Part shown: one piece after another, positions 30,101 to 43,600 of the stretch
How the letters are laid out: the number at the start of each line of letters is the position of its first letter
Numbering within the stretch: position 1 is the stretch's first letter
NCBI GenBank assembly: GCA_013398055.1
Contig: VZRS01008261.1
Location: 1-64,000 of the forward strand
DNA from: Ifrita kowaldi
Taxonomy: Eukaryota > Chordata > Aves > Passeriformes > Cinclosomatidae
Direction: 5' to 3'
Length of the DNA stretch: 64,000 nucleotides
Notes under the pieces: generated by a model
What the model was told of the DNA's origin: nothing
Seen by the model: the letters and a program-made list of their open reading frames with translations, nothing else
Databases searched by the model: none
Position numbers and translations under genes: made by a program

Positions 30101-31379
30101 AGCTATTTAAATTCCCTTTCTCCTCGGCAGCTTTCAGTCACTGTGTTTGATCATTGCCATCATCGGGCAGGTGGGGAACACCTGCCTCCAGCCCTGTGGT
30201 ACTTGAGGGGGTTTTGCTTCTGTCAGTGCCACTTTCACACCCATCAGGATGAGCTGGAGATCAGGGCAGGAAGTCAAGGGCTGAAAGGAAAGTGCTTGAG
30301 GAGACAGGAGAACACAGACACCTCTGTCTACAGTGAAACTGTAACAATGTAATTTCCTTGTACTGAATCAGAAAGGCCTGAATTAAACCATTTAATTGTT
30401 TACCACTTTACTTTCTGTGAGGAGTCAGTAATTCATTAGCAGAGTGAGGTCAGCCACACAAGCACTATCTCAGAATAGCTGACTCATTTTAAAAACACAC
30501 CCAGCATTGCCATAATAGGGTGTGTTTAGAGCCCGAAGGGGCCCTGCCCTCTGAGAAAAACCTAAGTAACAACACTCAACTCTTACTGGAAGGAGAAAAT
30601 GGTCCTTTCAGTGTTAACTGAATGGACTTGCCCTGCTGTCAGGAAGATAAAAGGCTTTTATCGTGCTACCCTGGCTGCTGCAGCAGTGCCAGGCTGGCAG
30701 AGCCCACCTGCCCACGGTGCTACCAGAACGCTCCTGGCACAGGCAGTCACAGCACCCCCACATCAGCCCTGCCTTTTGTTCACCTAAGGTGAAGGGATTT
30801 CTTCGGCGCATCCGTTTAAGGCAGGTTTTTTGAACTCTTTCTAAGTGCCCCCCTTGTCAAGTACGGTCCCTGAACAGCACAGGACATGCTACTCGAGGGA
30901 TCAATGCCTAAATCTCCTTGAGCAGCTCTCAAGCTCTCAAGCTCTGACAATTCCCAAATCCCCGCCCTCTCCCCAGTCGGTCACACAGACCCGTTTTCCT
31001 GTTTATTCCCGTAACAATTTGAAGTCCAACGCCCTGACCAGTTACTCCATAGGAGAAAATGGAGCATCTGAAACAGAAACCACAGTCCAACCAAATGGTT
31101 CTGCCACCCGTTTTGTCAGACACTGCCCTGGGAGAGAGAAAAATTAAATCTTTATGAAGAACTAAAGGTTTCAGCTTGGGTTCGATCTTCACCAAGCCAT
31201 AACCCAGGAAGGAGATTCTTGGTGAGAAAGTGAAGTACACGATGTCTGGAGCCTAGTGGGCTGGCAGCAGCCACCCCGAGCAGGTTTGGGGAAGGCTGTG
31301 CTGATACTGCTGCAGAGGCAGAAGGGAGCAGACTGTTCGCAGAAGTGTTTTTATTTGAGGACTTAAAGAGGCCGGCCCG
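27191..31379. other. GPX1-USP4 intergenic region
   Basis: Apart from one CR1 tail (about 28000-28070), I recognise no gene or RNA here. Open frames up to 155 codons (29885-30352) have no family signature. A small 8-mer tandem (CTCTCAAG twice) lies near 30925-30945. Confidence 0.7.
28000..28070 (+). mobile_element. CR1 LINE, 3' end fragment
   Basis: 'ccatgatcttagaggtcttt' followed by 'cccaatcttaatgattctat' matches the extreme 3' end of CR1, with its ATTCTATG-type tail. Only a short 5'-truncated piece remains. Confidence 0.8.
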
Positions 31380-31530
31380 GGAGCCCTCTCGACCACGAAG
31401 CCCCCTCGGGTACAAGGTCCATGCCCGCGGGGGTGAGTTCTCCTGCCCGCCGGGCTCTCCCTGCGGCCCCCGTGAGGACGCTCAGGGCAGCAGCTCCGAC
31501 ACCCTCCGAGCGCCCTCACGCCGCCGCCGC

Positions 31531-31541
31531 AAGATGGCGGC
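31531..31541 (+). promoter_or_regulatory. USP4: YY1-type motif overlapping USP4 start codon
   Basis: AAGATGGCGGC matches the YY1 consensus seen just downstream of many housekeeping transcription starts. Its ATG is the proposed USP4 start codon. If used, it implies a very short 5'UTR. Confidence 0.6.
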
Positions 31542-31622
31542 CGCCGCCATGGCGCGCGCGGCCCCGCCCACCCCGTCACGGGGCGCGCGCNTGGCCACGG
31601 CCCTCCGGCCCGGCGAGTCCTG
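31534..31622 (+). CDS. USP4: USP4 exon 1 (residues 1-30)
   Basis: An Ala/Arg/Pro-rich N-terminus that does not resemble the human one. The donor is TCCTG|GTGAGC, and the codon for the first Trp of the DUSP domain is split here. An N at 31591 leaves residue 20 unresolved (Met, Leu or Val). Confidence 0.85.
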
Positions 31623-34600
31623 GTGAGCACACCCGCGCCTCCTCCCCTCCCTCCCCGTCCCCCTCCCCTGCGGGCGGCGGGGCCTGCGGGCCGGGCCGCG
31701 CCGCCGCTGAGGGGCCGCGCCGGGCGGTGCCGTGTGTTGCAGGTACCTGGTGGAGAGCCGGTGGTTCAAGCAGTGGAAGAAGTATGTGGGCTTCGACAGC
31801 TGGGACATGTTCGGCGCGGGCGATCCCAACCTCTTCCCGGGCCCCGTCGACAACGCGGGCCTGTTCCCGGGGCCCATCGACAACTCGGGCCTGTTCGGCG
31901 GTGAGTGCTGCGGGCAGCGGGGCCGCCGCTCGGGCTCGGCTGCGGAACTTCCCCGCGCTGCTTTCGCTTTCGAAGCCGAGCGCTGGAGAGGGCACGCGGC
32001 CGCACCGCCCTGTTCGCGAGGGGACTGGCCGGGCTCTGCCTGCCCTGGGAGCGAGCGCCGGTGTTTCCCGGTGTCCTGGCAGTACGTGTGTGGGTCTGGA
32101 GAAGGAAACGTGCTGTTTGATGCCCTGCTCTCTGCCGCCTGTCTCCCTTTTAGATCCAGAAAGTCAGAGTTTAAAAGAACACCTCATTGATGAGCTGGAT
32201 TACGTGTTGGTGCCCACCGAAGCCTGGAACAAACTAGTAGCGTGGTATGGCTGCATAGACGGGCAGCAGCCCATTGTGAGGAAAGTAAGTATGGCTGAAT
32301 CAACTTCTCGTCATCCTGGCTTCAGCTTTTGATCTCCATCAAACTTAGATGGTTGATTTTGCCAGATGTCAGCTAAGTCAGGCTTCTCAGCAAATCTTTG
32401 GAGATAATAACTTTAGACCTTTTTACTTTGTCTGAAAGAACAACTTGCCTGTATTTCACCTGAAATGCCTGAATGTTCGGGTGTTCTGAATTAATGGTTT
32501 ATCTGGGGCAAGAACCCTGAACCTTGTTCTGGTTGTGATTCTTTGGACCAGTACAGTGCTTTTATATTGCATGGAATAGTTTGTACTTTGTTGACAAGTG
32601 TAAGTTGTTAGTCAAACTTGTAGATCTTCCAGGACAGAGTGGCTCTTTTAGTACAGATGGATTAGGGACTTGCTCTGGAGTCTACGGTGATTGTTTTCTC
32701 TTCCAAAATTGTGTGATTCTAAAATCTTTATAAAGAGATGGATATGTGGTTTTGTCTGTAAGTCGTATTTTTGGTTGACAAAGGCAGTCGTATATGCATT
32801 CTGAGTATATAACCTGTTCTGGAAAGTGAAATTGGCAAGTTGCTTGTTTGTTTTTTTTTCCTGGAAATGTGCAAAGGTAAAAGATTTCTTGTTTTTATTG
32901 TAGTCTTAGGTTTTTGCACTGACTGAATAGGGCAGTGCCAGTCTGTGGGGTCCATTTTAAGACTGATTAGTACACCAAGTGTTGATATAATGTTCAGAAT
33001 AACATCACTTATGTTTAAGTAGCGCTGTGTTGTAAGTAAGGCTTGCTCCAAGGTGTGCAAGACCTAGGAAAGTGTGGCAGCAGAAGGGAAGTAAGATCAG
33101 GAAGTGCTGATCAGTGGCACTGGAATGTTGTCATTCAGTGTGGGCTAGAAAAGGTATGTAGTAAGAAGTTCTGATGACTTCAGGACTGGTGAGTGAGCCC
33201 AGGATCACCAAGTGACCTCAGGTTCAGTCAGCTGAGTAGACAGAACTCCCATGGAAGCAAGAAGTAGGGGAGGAGAAAATAATTACAGCATGTAAAGGAG
33301 ATGTGGTTTTAGAGAGACATGTAACTTCTTGAGGTATTGCAAGTCTGCACTGAGAGGGAGAATTGGTACTGTTATGATCAGTGCCTCTCCAAGTGAGGAA
33401 GCTTTCCTTCATGAACTGCCTAACTGCTTTCACAAAACCTGGCGTGTTATTGCACACTCCCTCTTCTGAAAAATTGGAAAGTTGACAGGAGATTTGGGAG
33501 CTGTTGGGGAAACACTTGGGCTTAACTGCATGAGCCTTCTTTTCTCGGGGTATCTGGTGCTGCTTTCAGTGCTGTAATAACCAAGGGGGTAGAGCTCAGA
33601 GCTTGTGCTGGTTTACAGCCCTAAGTTGCCAAGTTATTCTGGGTCCAGTTAAGAGTACATTTTTAAAGTTTTGAATTGCTATGAGATTGTCAGTCTCTGT
33701 TGTTAACCTGGTAACTGAAGGGAGTTTTTATATTTAAGAAGATGGTAAACTATAGCAGAGTAGTAGGTCTGTGGGATGTAACAGCCTGTTACGAAAATCC
33801 AGAGTGGGTCAGTGAGACACAGAAGCTGCAGTGCTGCACCTGAGTAGAACGTGGGCAGGATCTGGTTACAGTATTCCCCAGAGAGCATTAAAAGTCGAGC
33901 ACTTAAACTTGTGGTCCTTGAATGATTTAAGCCTTTTCCTGAAGATGGATCAACTGTAATTCATACATTAAAATATCCATAAAAGTAGGATCTGGGAAGC
34001 AATTTTCAGGCATCTTTATAGCTTTAAAGTAGATTTCTTCCGTCTCTGTGTCTGATGATCAGAGCCAAGTACAGGAGGATTAGATGAGATTTATGTGTTG
34101 TTCAGGTTTCTTTTGATGGTCTCAAAACATGTTTTTGGGCAGTCATCTATAGAGTCCCACTGGAAAGTGTATTAATGTGCTTCCTCAGCAGCTGAGTTAT
34201 GCTGAGATTGCTGTCCAGTGGCATGACCTGAGTATGACCTGAGTTGTACGTTACATGAGAACAAGGAAGCTGGTCAGATGCTGTTTAAAAGACATCTGCA
34301 GGTGATTAGAGACTCCATTCCTCCATCCTAATGGACACAATGATCCGATCAGGAACTTCTTGGAGAGAGTTCTTTGATATGTGAATATGGCTTTTACTTG
34401 TTTTTAACTACAGAATACTGGAGAACAGGAAGTCATGTTTAGTGACATTTATTCTGAATAATAAATGGAAAACTTTTGATTTGGTTTTTTTGCTTTCTTA
34501 AAAAGAAGTCTGCTCTGCCTGTCAAGCTGTTTAAACAGGGAGCTTTACTTTCTGTTGTAACAGCAAAGTACTGAAGATCTTCCCAAATGTGTTTGTTAAT

Positions 34601-37600
34601 TATTTACCTTTAAAGCACCTTGCATGTCTAATACAACCTTCTAAAAGCAACAATCCTCAGAAGATGGAAGCATAATTTAGTGGAATTGTCACTATAAGTC
34701 TAGGTTTTAATTCGTTGTTTCTTTCTAAAGCTGGGTAGTTTTTTCTGTAAAATGTTAGGTGTAGATCATACCAAGTCTGGTGTCACATGAATAGAGTGGA
34801 ATATTTCAGTTGGAAGGAACTTAATCATCTGGTAGAACTGCCTGACCAATTCAGGTCTGACTGAAAGCAAATTGAGGGCATTGTCCAAATGCCTCTCGAA
34901 AACTGTTACTCTTAAAAATTATACCAGCTTTTTCAATGAAATATGGTCTCAATTTCAGAGGCTTTGTAGCTGCCAAGAACTCTGGAGAGGATTGAGGTGT
35001 GGGGTTTTCTTTTTTTTCTTACTCCTGTTACATTGCAGTTGTCTCATAACCGGCCTGTGAAATGTGCTTTTCTTTCTGGCGTAATGTGTTTTATGATCTG
35101 TAGGTGACGAGTGGTGTCCAGTCTTAGGGAAACCTTTTAATAAAAATATGCTGGAAGCTGGTGGCATGGGTAAATGTATCTATTGGAATATTCTCTGAAA
35201 TGCAAAATTGATTTGAAAAGTACTCTGAAATAAAGCAATGTCATCAAAACAACTTCAGAGGTACTTTTCTGTTCTTGCTAGGAGGGAGTAATGAGGCAGA
35301 TTCTGTGTACCATGCAGAAAAATAATGCTTTGGTTTGCTCTCTTCTGATAGAAGAGATTTTGCTCCAGTGTTCCAGCCTGGCTTCCTTCTTTATATAAAA
35401 CTTAGCCAAAGATAAGAGGCAAAAGGTAATTTTTTTCTAGAATGCTTTGTGTGATCAAATATTTTTCATGAGTAGTTAGCTGACACTGTCAGCTCAACTG
35501 TGATGATAGATCTTTGGAACTTTGCACTGTGGAAGGAAAGCACTGGGATTTCCTGTTTTAAAAACCAAACAAAACCCCCCAAACAAGCTGGTGACTGAAT
35601 CTAGGAGGGAGTCACTGTTCAGCTTGTGGCTTGACTCGCAGTACTGCAAAAGGCTCACAGTATTTAGAACTGTGTACTTGAGAGGACTGCTCAGTATTGC
35701 AGCTGTGTGTTGCTTTGTTCCCTGTGTGCAGGTGGTGGAGTATGGGCTGTTTGTGAAGCACTATAAGGTTGAGGTTTATCTGCTGGAGCTGAAGCTGTGC
35801 GAGAGCAGCGATCCCGACAATGTCATCAGCTGCCACTTCAGCAAGGCAGATACTGTTGGTAAGTAGTTCTCTGATAGATAAAGGTGTGCTCTGAGGCTGT
35901 CTGAAGAGATAATCTGTGCCCTCCAGAACCTCCAGACTGGAGTAAACCTGACTTTTCTCTCTCTCTCATTGCTGTATTTTTCACATGTAAAAATGCTGAA
36001 TGTCAGCTGTCCTGTATCTACATCACTAAACCGAAAAAAGCATCTTTATGGGCAACTTGACAGTAATAACTGAAAACTTGAACCTGTGTTTTCAAATGAA
36101 CAGAAGTTGGCCTTTGGGCAGAAAGTTCTCCAAGTGTTCTGCATGTTTTTGATTTGAGGGCTTGACAGCCTAATGCATGACTGAAAACAGAAGTTTTTCA
36201 TTCTTTCAGACTTAATGTTTGACAAACTGTATGAACAATTATAACTTCCATAATATGTTTTCTACTTGAAGGATCTTGAAGGATAAGTGATGTACCTCCT
36301 TGCTGAAGGAGTTGAGTGTTTTTTCAAAAATACTCATGTTTTAGGAGTTTTGGTGGGTTTTTTTTTTTCTCTTCAACAGCTACCATTGAGAAAGAAATGA
36401 GAAAACTATTTAATATCCCAGCTGAGAAGGAAACCAGGCTATGGAACAGGTATATGAGTAACACTTATGAGCAGCTCAGCAAGCTGGATAGCACAGTGCA
36501 AGATGCGGGGCTGTATCAGGGTCAGGTAAGGGGCATAACTTTTTATCTTTTTTTTTCTTTTTTTTTTTTTTTTGTCTCATGTAGTGCTTTTGCTGATGTC
36601 TCTTTTTTTTCACTTGCCTTTATGTACTTTGAGCAAACATTGACAATGGGATTTGCTAATGTTTTTGCAAAATGTCTAACAGACTTGCAGTTACCTTTAT
36701 TACCTGCACTCTCTTTCAGGTTGTTTTAATAGAAGTGAAAAATGAAGATGGCACGTGGCCTGGACAGCATTGCCTGGCAAAGTAAGCAAGCATGTTCTAA
36801 AGGCTTCTGTTATTTTGTGCAGCTTGTTTGCTAGGCTTTAGTGACCACATGTTCTCTGTGAAAGCCTGGTTATCACTGGCTGCTGTGGCTTGCTTTGTTT
36901 TGGTTATTTTCAGGGAGAGAAAATCTCAAATATAAATATTCTTCAGTGGTTCTGCTGCTGGTTTCTTTTCTTAGCAAGAGTCTGTCTTTTAAAGCCTGTT
37001 GCAAGCAGGTTGTATGAGGATTAAATAGCTTAGGGTTTCTGTAGTGCTTAGGAGACAAAAGTGCTATTTGCGTTGAACTAGTCTGCTTAAAAAGCCACCT
37101 CTGCACACTGCACAGTGAAACAAATAATCTGTCTTTTGCTGTTGTAGAACAGAAAGGATCTTGGAGTGTGTTTTCAAACCTGCTAGTAGTGAATGCTCAC
37201 AGTTCTGGTAGATCCCCCTTAGAAAGGGTGTAGAAATAGCTGACCAACACCCCCCAACAAGAGACAATTATAGAAGCTTGTGAATATGACACAGATTCTC
37301 TCAGTGCTGTCTGGTTTAGAGAAAAGATGGGTAATTGCAGGGCTGAGTGAAATATTGTGTGTATAGAGTGAATGGTGTAGAATGGAAGTTGCTTGCAATG
37401 ATAAGGAACTGCTCATGTCAAGTCCTACTACAGAAAGTAGAATTTGGTGACTTTACCTGTCTGATGGCCTACTCAGTTCCATCCCAGGGGCCATCAGACT
37501 TGATATTGATAAAGAAAATGCTTTTCTGTAAGTTAACTTACAGAACTCCTCTGCCAAGTGATCTCATTTGAAATCAAGATACACTAGTGTTCAACTTGAA

Positions 37601-40600
37601 GCATTGATGGGATAGGTCAGTGAAACCTATTTTGAAACAGTACTTTGAGAGATCACACTGTGTAAATGAATCAGGAAAATGCCTGTGGGATTACAGTGAA
37701 CTTTCTGTAGCAGTATCATGTGAAAAGCAGCTAAACATTCATGTCATGTACCTGGTTGACAGTCAGTATGGGACAGGCAGCTGTGCAAGACCAGGTCATA
37801 ACCTTTTGTTTCCACATGGAGCAAAGCTAAAAAGGAGCTGTGTAGCATTCTCAGGCCTCAGGGTTGTCCTTGTCACCAGTTAGTCTGTTATGTAAAGACT
37901 TTGATTTAAGCTCTAATGATACATAAATGAAAGTGGTTATTGGTATGCAGATTAATATTTCCTAATGACATAAAAATATTAACTTATTATAACATGAAAC
38001 TTGTGAAATTGTTTGACTTGGTGCTGATATAATGGTGGCTGAAAGAATTGTGTTAAGTGATACATACAGGATTATCTGTCCTTTTGTACTTTGTCTTGTG
38101 GTTTATCGTATCTCAGGCAAACTTTTGCTTCAGTGTTCTATTTCTCAGCTGCAGAAAATACATGGGAAACTTAAATATTTGGAGTTTTTTTTCTGGGCTG
38201 CATCGCTTTAATACTGAAAGCTTATGAGAGAAGTTTTTCCTGAATTTAGAGTTTTGGTGACATAAACCAAACAGGATATAGAGCTCTGTGATGTTAAAAG
38301 AGAAATGGTGAGCATCTGCCTCACTGCCCAAGTGCCAGAAGAGGTTCTGGAAAGCTGGGAGTTCATATCCTCCCTACCTGCAGAGTGTGTGTGCAAATGG
38401 GGGAGGTGGGTTCTGTGTCATTGGGGTTGTTCCCCACCATTTGCTGCTTGTCAGAGGCACTGGCCCCCTACCAGAGGGAATAGCTTTTCCACAGGTTTGG
38501 CAGCCATCCTTGTGTTTCCCCAGCCATCAATCTGGCTGACATTTTACAGGAAAAATGCTCTTAAACTCCACAGCAGTCCTTGGGTGGTAAATTCAGCCTA
38601 TGCTTGGCCACTGCTGTTTGCTAGTTTGTTGCTCCCTAAAGAACAAAATACTTTCTTCTTACTGTAGTTTGAAAGTGCTTTTACTTCTAGACAAGGTTTC
38701 AGAAGAGAGGATGGATTATACTTATTCTAGGAATTTCAAAATTACAGGCATACTTTGTTTCTGAAGCGAGATTATATCAATGACTCTGTGGAACTTACTA
38801 CTCTTAAATTGTTACTTTCAAGGCTCCCAGAATAAAGTCCTGAGCTAGTAGAATTCCCTTTCAGCCCTAGCACACATTTTTTTTATCTTGGATATAATTT
38901 TCTTAGCAAAAGCAAACAAGAACTTACATTAGATCTTTAAAAATAACACCTTTTCCATCAGGTATCGTATTTGAAAACTGGAGTGAAGCTGTATTTAGCA
39001 TCTGCCTGGTAGCTATCTGTCTTCCTTTGCAATGTGCAGCACTAAAATACCTTTTGGTTCTTTGGTTGGAGCTAGAATTTTCCTGCTGTTTCCTCTTCCA
39101 GCTCCTCTGTTTTCTCATGGCACTGTGTGCTGACACTGTATGATTTCGGAGGACCCCTTCAGCAACTGGGCTAAATATTTTGTGTGCAGATCTTCATTCC
39201 ATGACTTTGAAGTGCTTAGGTTTGCAGCAGATGCCAGGAGCCCTGAGGATGTAACATACGTTATGGGGGCTTTTGCATGTAAGAACTTTCTAAATGAGCA
39301 TCCATTAGGGCTTCTGCTTTGTCAATTAAATGGAAATCCCAGTTTACCTGGTTCTGCCAAAAACTTTTTGTCACAAAATTACTATGTTATTATTGGTGTA
39401 AAGGAGGAGGACTGACTGTACTCTGCTCTGAAGGTGGCCTCAACTGAGTGGAAACACTTTTTCTGTTTCTGTCTTTCAACCACTTGAAAGCCTTTTACAA
39501 TATTTTTCCAAATTGTTTGGCTTACAAGGTTTTTTACTTAACAACTGTATGGATTCAGAGTGATCTGATTTTGTCCTCTTTGTCTGTAAGTTTCCAGATT
39601 TCTCCTCACTTGCCGTTTGTGTGGGTTTTTGACAGGTTTTGTAGCAAAACATAAAGCAGCTGTCTTTACATGCAGATGGAGACAATGTGCTTCAAGTACT
39701 GTGAAGTTGTGTTTCAGTGGTGACCCACTGAATCAGCCAGAACATTTTGGAAGGTTCCAAGTCACAAATTTCAAGGAAGAAATAACTTTATTCTCTTACT
39801 TCAAAGCGAGGTCTTGGGGCCTCTATTTCTGAGGGAGCAGAAGTCACATACTGTGAGAAATGGCAATGGAGGGGGCAGATGCCTTTGACCAGCCAAAATC
39901 TGCACCTTCCACAGAAACCCTTTTTGTGACATTGGGGATAAATATTTGGCATCCAGGTCTTCTGTTGTCACCTCTGTGTGAGAATGAGGCAGTCTTCTCG
40001 AGAGCCTGCAGTACTGTGGAGTCATTAACAATCACTTTCCAGGCCTCAAGTGGGAAGCTTTCAGAGAATGTTTTTCTTAGCTGCTCTCTGTGCCCTTCAC
40101 CTGGAATCAATGGCTGCCTTTGTGAGCATCTTGTGAAATGAGGGGAAGCAGCAGTCCTTAGTAAATCCTGTCTTCAGTTGTTACACATAGATGAGTAGCT
40201 TATAAAATGTAGGGATATGTAGAATTCTTTATCTTCCCAAATATATTTGACTTCTGTTTTTTTTAGTCTCTTCACATGAAAGCTGTTAACCTCTCTTGTT
40301 GTTTTGCTACTTACATGAACCTTCCAATTTTCTAGCAGGAATTTGCTCAAGAACCTGGATGACTTTGTAGGTAGACTTTTCTCCACTCTGTGATTTGTGT
40401 CTTACCTTTGCTTTCTGATCTGCTTTTAATCTTCCTTTGTAATTATTAGCTTTTTTTTGTTTATGTAGGATGCTGTTGAAGTACTTGGAACTCTTCAGTT
40501 GCCACATGACTCTTGCTGAAACACTGTCTCTGTGCTTCTATTGGAAATCTTGAAATCCCTTAGGATGTTGTCCTCCTTTTCCTTTTGCACCAACAGATTT

Positions 40601-43600
40601 TATTAATATGATTTTCTGAGTTTTTCTGTTCTCTCTCTCAGAGATCAAACGTATCAAGCAGAGGTGCTCAGTTTTCAAGTGTAGCATTTTCTAGATTGCT
40701 CCCCTTTGCTTCTAGATAATTCACTACTTCAAAGTTTTTAAACGTGTTCTTAATGGATTTACATGCTGATGTTAGCTAAATTGTTTTATTCTTGACCCTT
40801 GAAACCCACACATCTGAGCATGAGTCTGATAATTGTTGTTTAGTCTAGACCTTCTGTTCTCCCATTACTTTTGTGTCCAGGTAATCTTGGAAGTTCCACC
40901 TCCAGCATGTAATGACAGGAGGTTGTGCATTGTCCCAGAAATGGTTATCTCTGTTTTTCTGGTAGATCTCATACTTTCTAGGATACTTCCCAGTATACTT
41001 TTTGGTTGTGCTGGCAGGTGGCTTTTTTAGCGTGCTTCAGATTTTGACTGTGTTTGGGGTTTTTTCCAATTTCATCTGGAAGCTCCTGTTGTAACTTGTT
41101 TACTTCTGTATTTATTTTGCTGCTATTATATTTCCAAACTGTTGAGGCTGTCCAGCTGTTCTGCCTTGTCATGGCCATTATGGCTCGTTCATTGTTGTAT
41201 AGTTTTTTTCCCCACAGAGCTTTTCCAGCACATTTTTTTAGTACCATCTGAACTATGAATATGCATTTTTAGTTGGTATCATTTGAAAATGAGGGCCACA
41301 TTAAAAAATAATAAATGGACAAGCTGAAACTTGAGGGCCCTGTCCTCTGATGGCTCTCTGCTCTGCTTTGGGGGTAGTAGCCACTGTTGTGTGGCTATTG
41401 GTGTCCTGCACCTTTTTGCTTTCAGTTTTGTGAGTTTATTTGGGCAAAGATGGAGAGATTAGACCAAATCCCAGTCAACTCTTACTATAGAGAAATTAAT
41501 TAGTGTTAAAATAGTTTATTTAAGCTTATTAGTATAGTACTGTCTTGCAGTTTTGCTTTTTTTAAATGGAGCTGTCTCTGACAGGACACTGTTGAATTTT
41601 AGTGCCTTGTTGGTTATCTTCTTCCTCATTAATGTTGTGTTTGAATAGATGGTCTGAATTTCAGGTAGGGAAGGATTGACCTGGTCACTTTTTAATGCAG
41701 GTAGAGTGTTTTGTGGTCTTAAAATTTGGGGGTTTTTGCTTGCTTATTTCAAGGTGGTTTACTCATAAAATTAAAGCTTGCTTCCTTCTCACTCACACTG
41801 TCTGAATTGCTACTTATTTCTGTCTGGGACCCAGATTTGCCTTTAAGCAATAATTGTTTCTCCTATTTCTGATACTTTTTTTCCCAGATGTTTCTGTTCC
41901 AGACAATTGTTTGGAAGTGTGATCAAACAGATCAGTAAATTCTGTGTGGGGTAACTAATTGTAGCTGAGCAAGTCCTTGGAGTTTTGTGGGAGGTGGGGC
42001 TGGGGATAAAAAAAGTAGTAGAACTGTTTCTACTTCTTTTTCCTTTCTCCCAGATCAAGCACTGCAACTAGCAGAAACTTTACTACCTCTTCAAAATCAT
42101 CAGCAAGTTCTTATTCCTCAGTGTCTGCCACTTCTGTCATTACTAACGGTGATAGCAGTAACTCCTATGGACTGAACAGCTCCCACCTGGGCAGGGGGTA
42201 AGAGCAGGAATGTTCTTTTTGTTTCGTCACCCTTCATGTGAGTGATCCCATGCATCCTTGCCTGTATAGAAGAGGAGTGTGATGGTGCCCTAGAGGAGTT
42301 CTACTACTCTTGTGTACCTGTTTATCAAACTTTGCTTTTTGAAACCACTGCCTTCTGCTGTTCCTTGCTCACTTGCAAAAGTAGTGCATGTTCCAGAGCT
42401 TACTAACTGCCAGAGCATTGCCTGTTTTTTGAGGTGACTCGGAGCATGAGGGAAGGGATTATATTCTTTTGTCTATCTGCCATTGTGGTAGAAGCCTTTC
42501 CAGGTACAGATCACAATTTTCTGTTATTTCTTAAAGTGTGTTATATAGACCCTTGTTGCATTAGGATAGTGTGCTGTGTAGTTAGAGACAGAAGAAATTA
42601 GCATGTTATGAGCCATAAATTAATAATGGACTTTGTAAGGATTAATGTTTCCAAAGTTAGCATGTACACTTCATGTTGCTGGTATTCAGCATTAGCCCCT
42701 ATGAAGCAGCAGAAACAGGTAGCCTGGTTAAAAAAATTCAGTAAACAGTTTTCTGACTTATATTTGATGTGACTTTTAAGTAGCATTGAGACTCAACAAA
42801 CTCATTGTGGAGTTCACTGTATTGTCTTTTTTTCCAGAGGTTCTGGATTTGTCTGTAACTCTTACAACTGCAGGGACAGTGCTTCCCTGTCACAACCTGG
42901 ACTCTGTGGACTCAGTAACCTTGGAAACACCTGCTTCATGAATTCTGCATTACAGGTAAGAATTAGAAAGAGCCCTCATTAGAATTAAATAAAAGATCAG
43001 TCTCATAGATAATGTGGATTAAAAGCTGTGAAAAGAAAAGAATATTTTAATGTGTTTCTGTGAGAAGACTACACCTCAAAAAAAACCAGACCAAAAAATC
43101 AGTTCATGTTTAGTTTGGCTTATGTTTAGCACATTAGTACTATAAAACTTATTGCAGTATTAGGGACTGAATCTGAAATGTGTGGCATCTGAAATGGCCT
43201 GGGGACGTTGTACAAAACAGACACCTGACTGTCACATAAGGTCCCAGTGATGTCCCCTGCCAAAAACGGGCTGACGTGGAGGATGTTTTGACTTGTGTGG
43301 GCTGACATGAGCAGGTCAGTGCGAGCAGGTCAGTGCATGCAGTTCTGGGCCTGTGTTAAAGATTCTTGAAAAATTAAGGGCATGAAAAACCACAGGAAGG
43401 GTTCAGGTTCATTGTGCAAGGTGTTAAGGCTGAAACAGTGATGGCAAAGCTAATAATTATTTCTTTACTTTTAAACTTAATTTTCTTAGGATTATTTATT
43501 TGATTTTAAAGAATGCAGAAACTTGTTAGGGGTATTCTTTTGCTAAGAAGTTCAAACAAAATATGAGACAAATTGTATGAACTTTGATTTAAGGAATGGG

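Larger units (their letters stand above)
31380..32100 (+). promoter_or_regulatory. USP4: USP4 CpG island promoter region
   Basis: The sequence is dense in CpG from about 31380 to 32090, and spans the start codon, exons 1 and 2 and the intervening intron. No TATA box is apparent near the start. A CpG-island promoter with a YY1-type element at the start codon is typical of housekeeping genes. An ambiguous base lies at 31591. Confidence 0.75.

Noticed and set aside
31178..31190. GGGTTCGATCTTC resembling a tRNA B box
   Set aside because: It lacks the closing CC, and no matching A box or cloverleaf could be folded around it.
31421..32332. 303-codon open frame over the USP4 promoter, exons 1-3 and introns
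   Set aside because: It is a GC-rich read-through frame. The real product is fixed by splice sites and homology, and this frame coincides with USP4 only in exon 3.
39140..39415. 91-codon open frame in USP4 intron 6
   Set aside because: No splice-site context, no family resemblance, and the length is unremarkable for chance.
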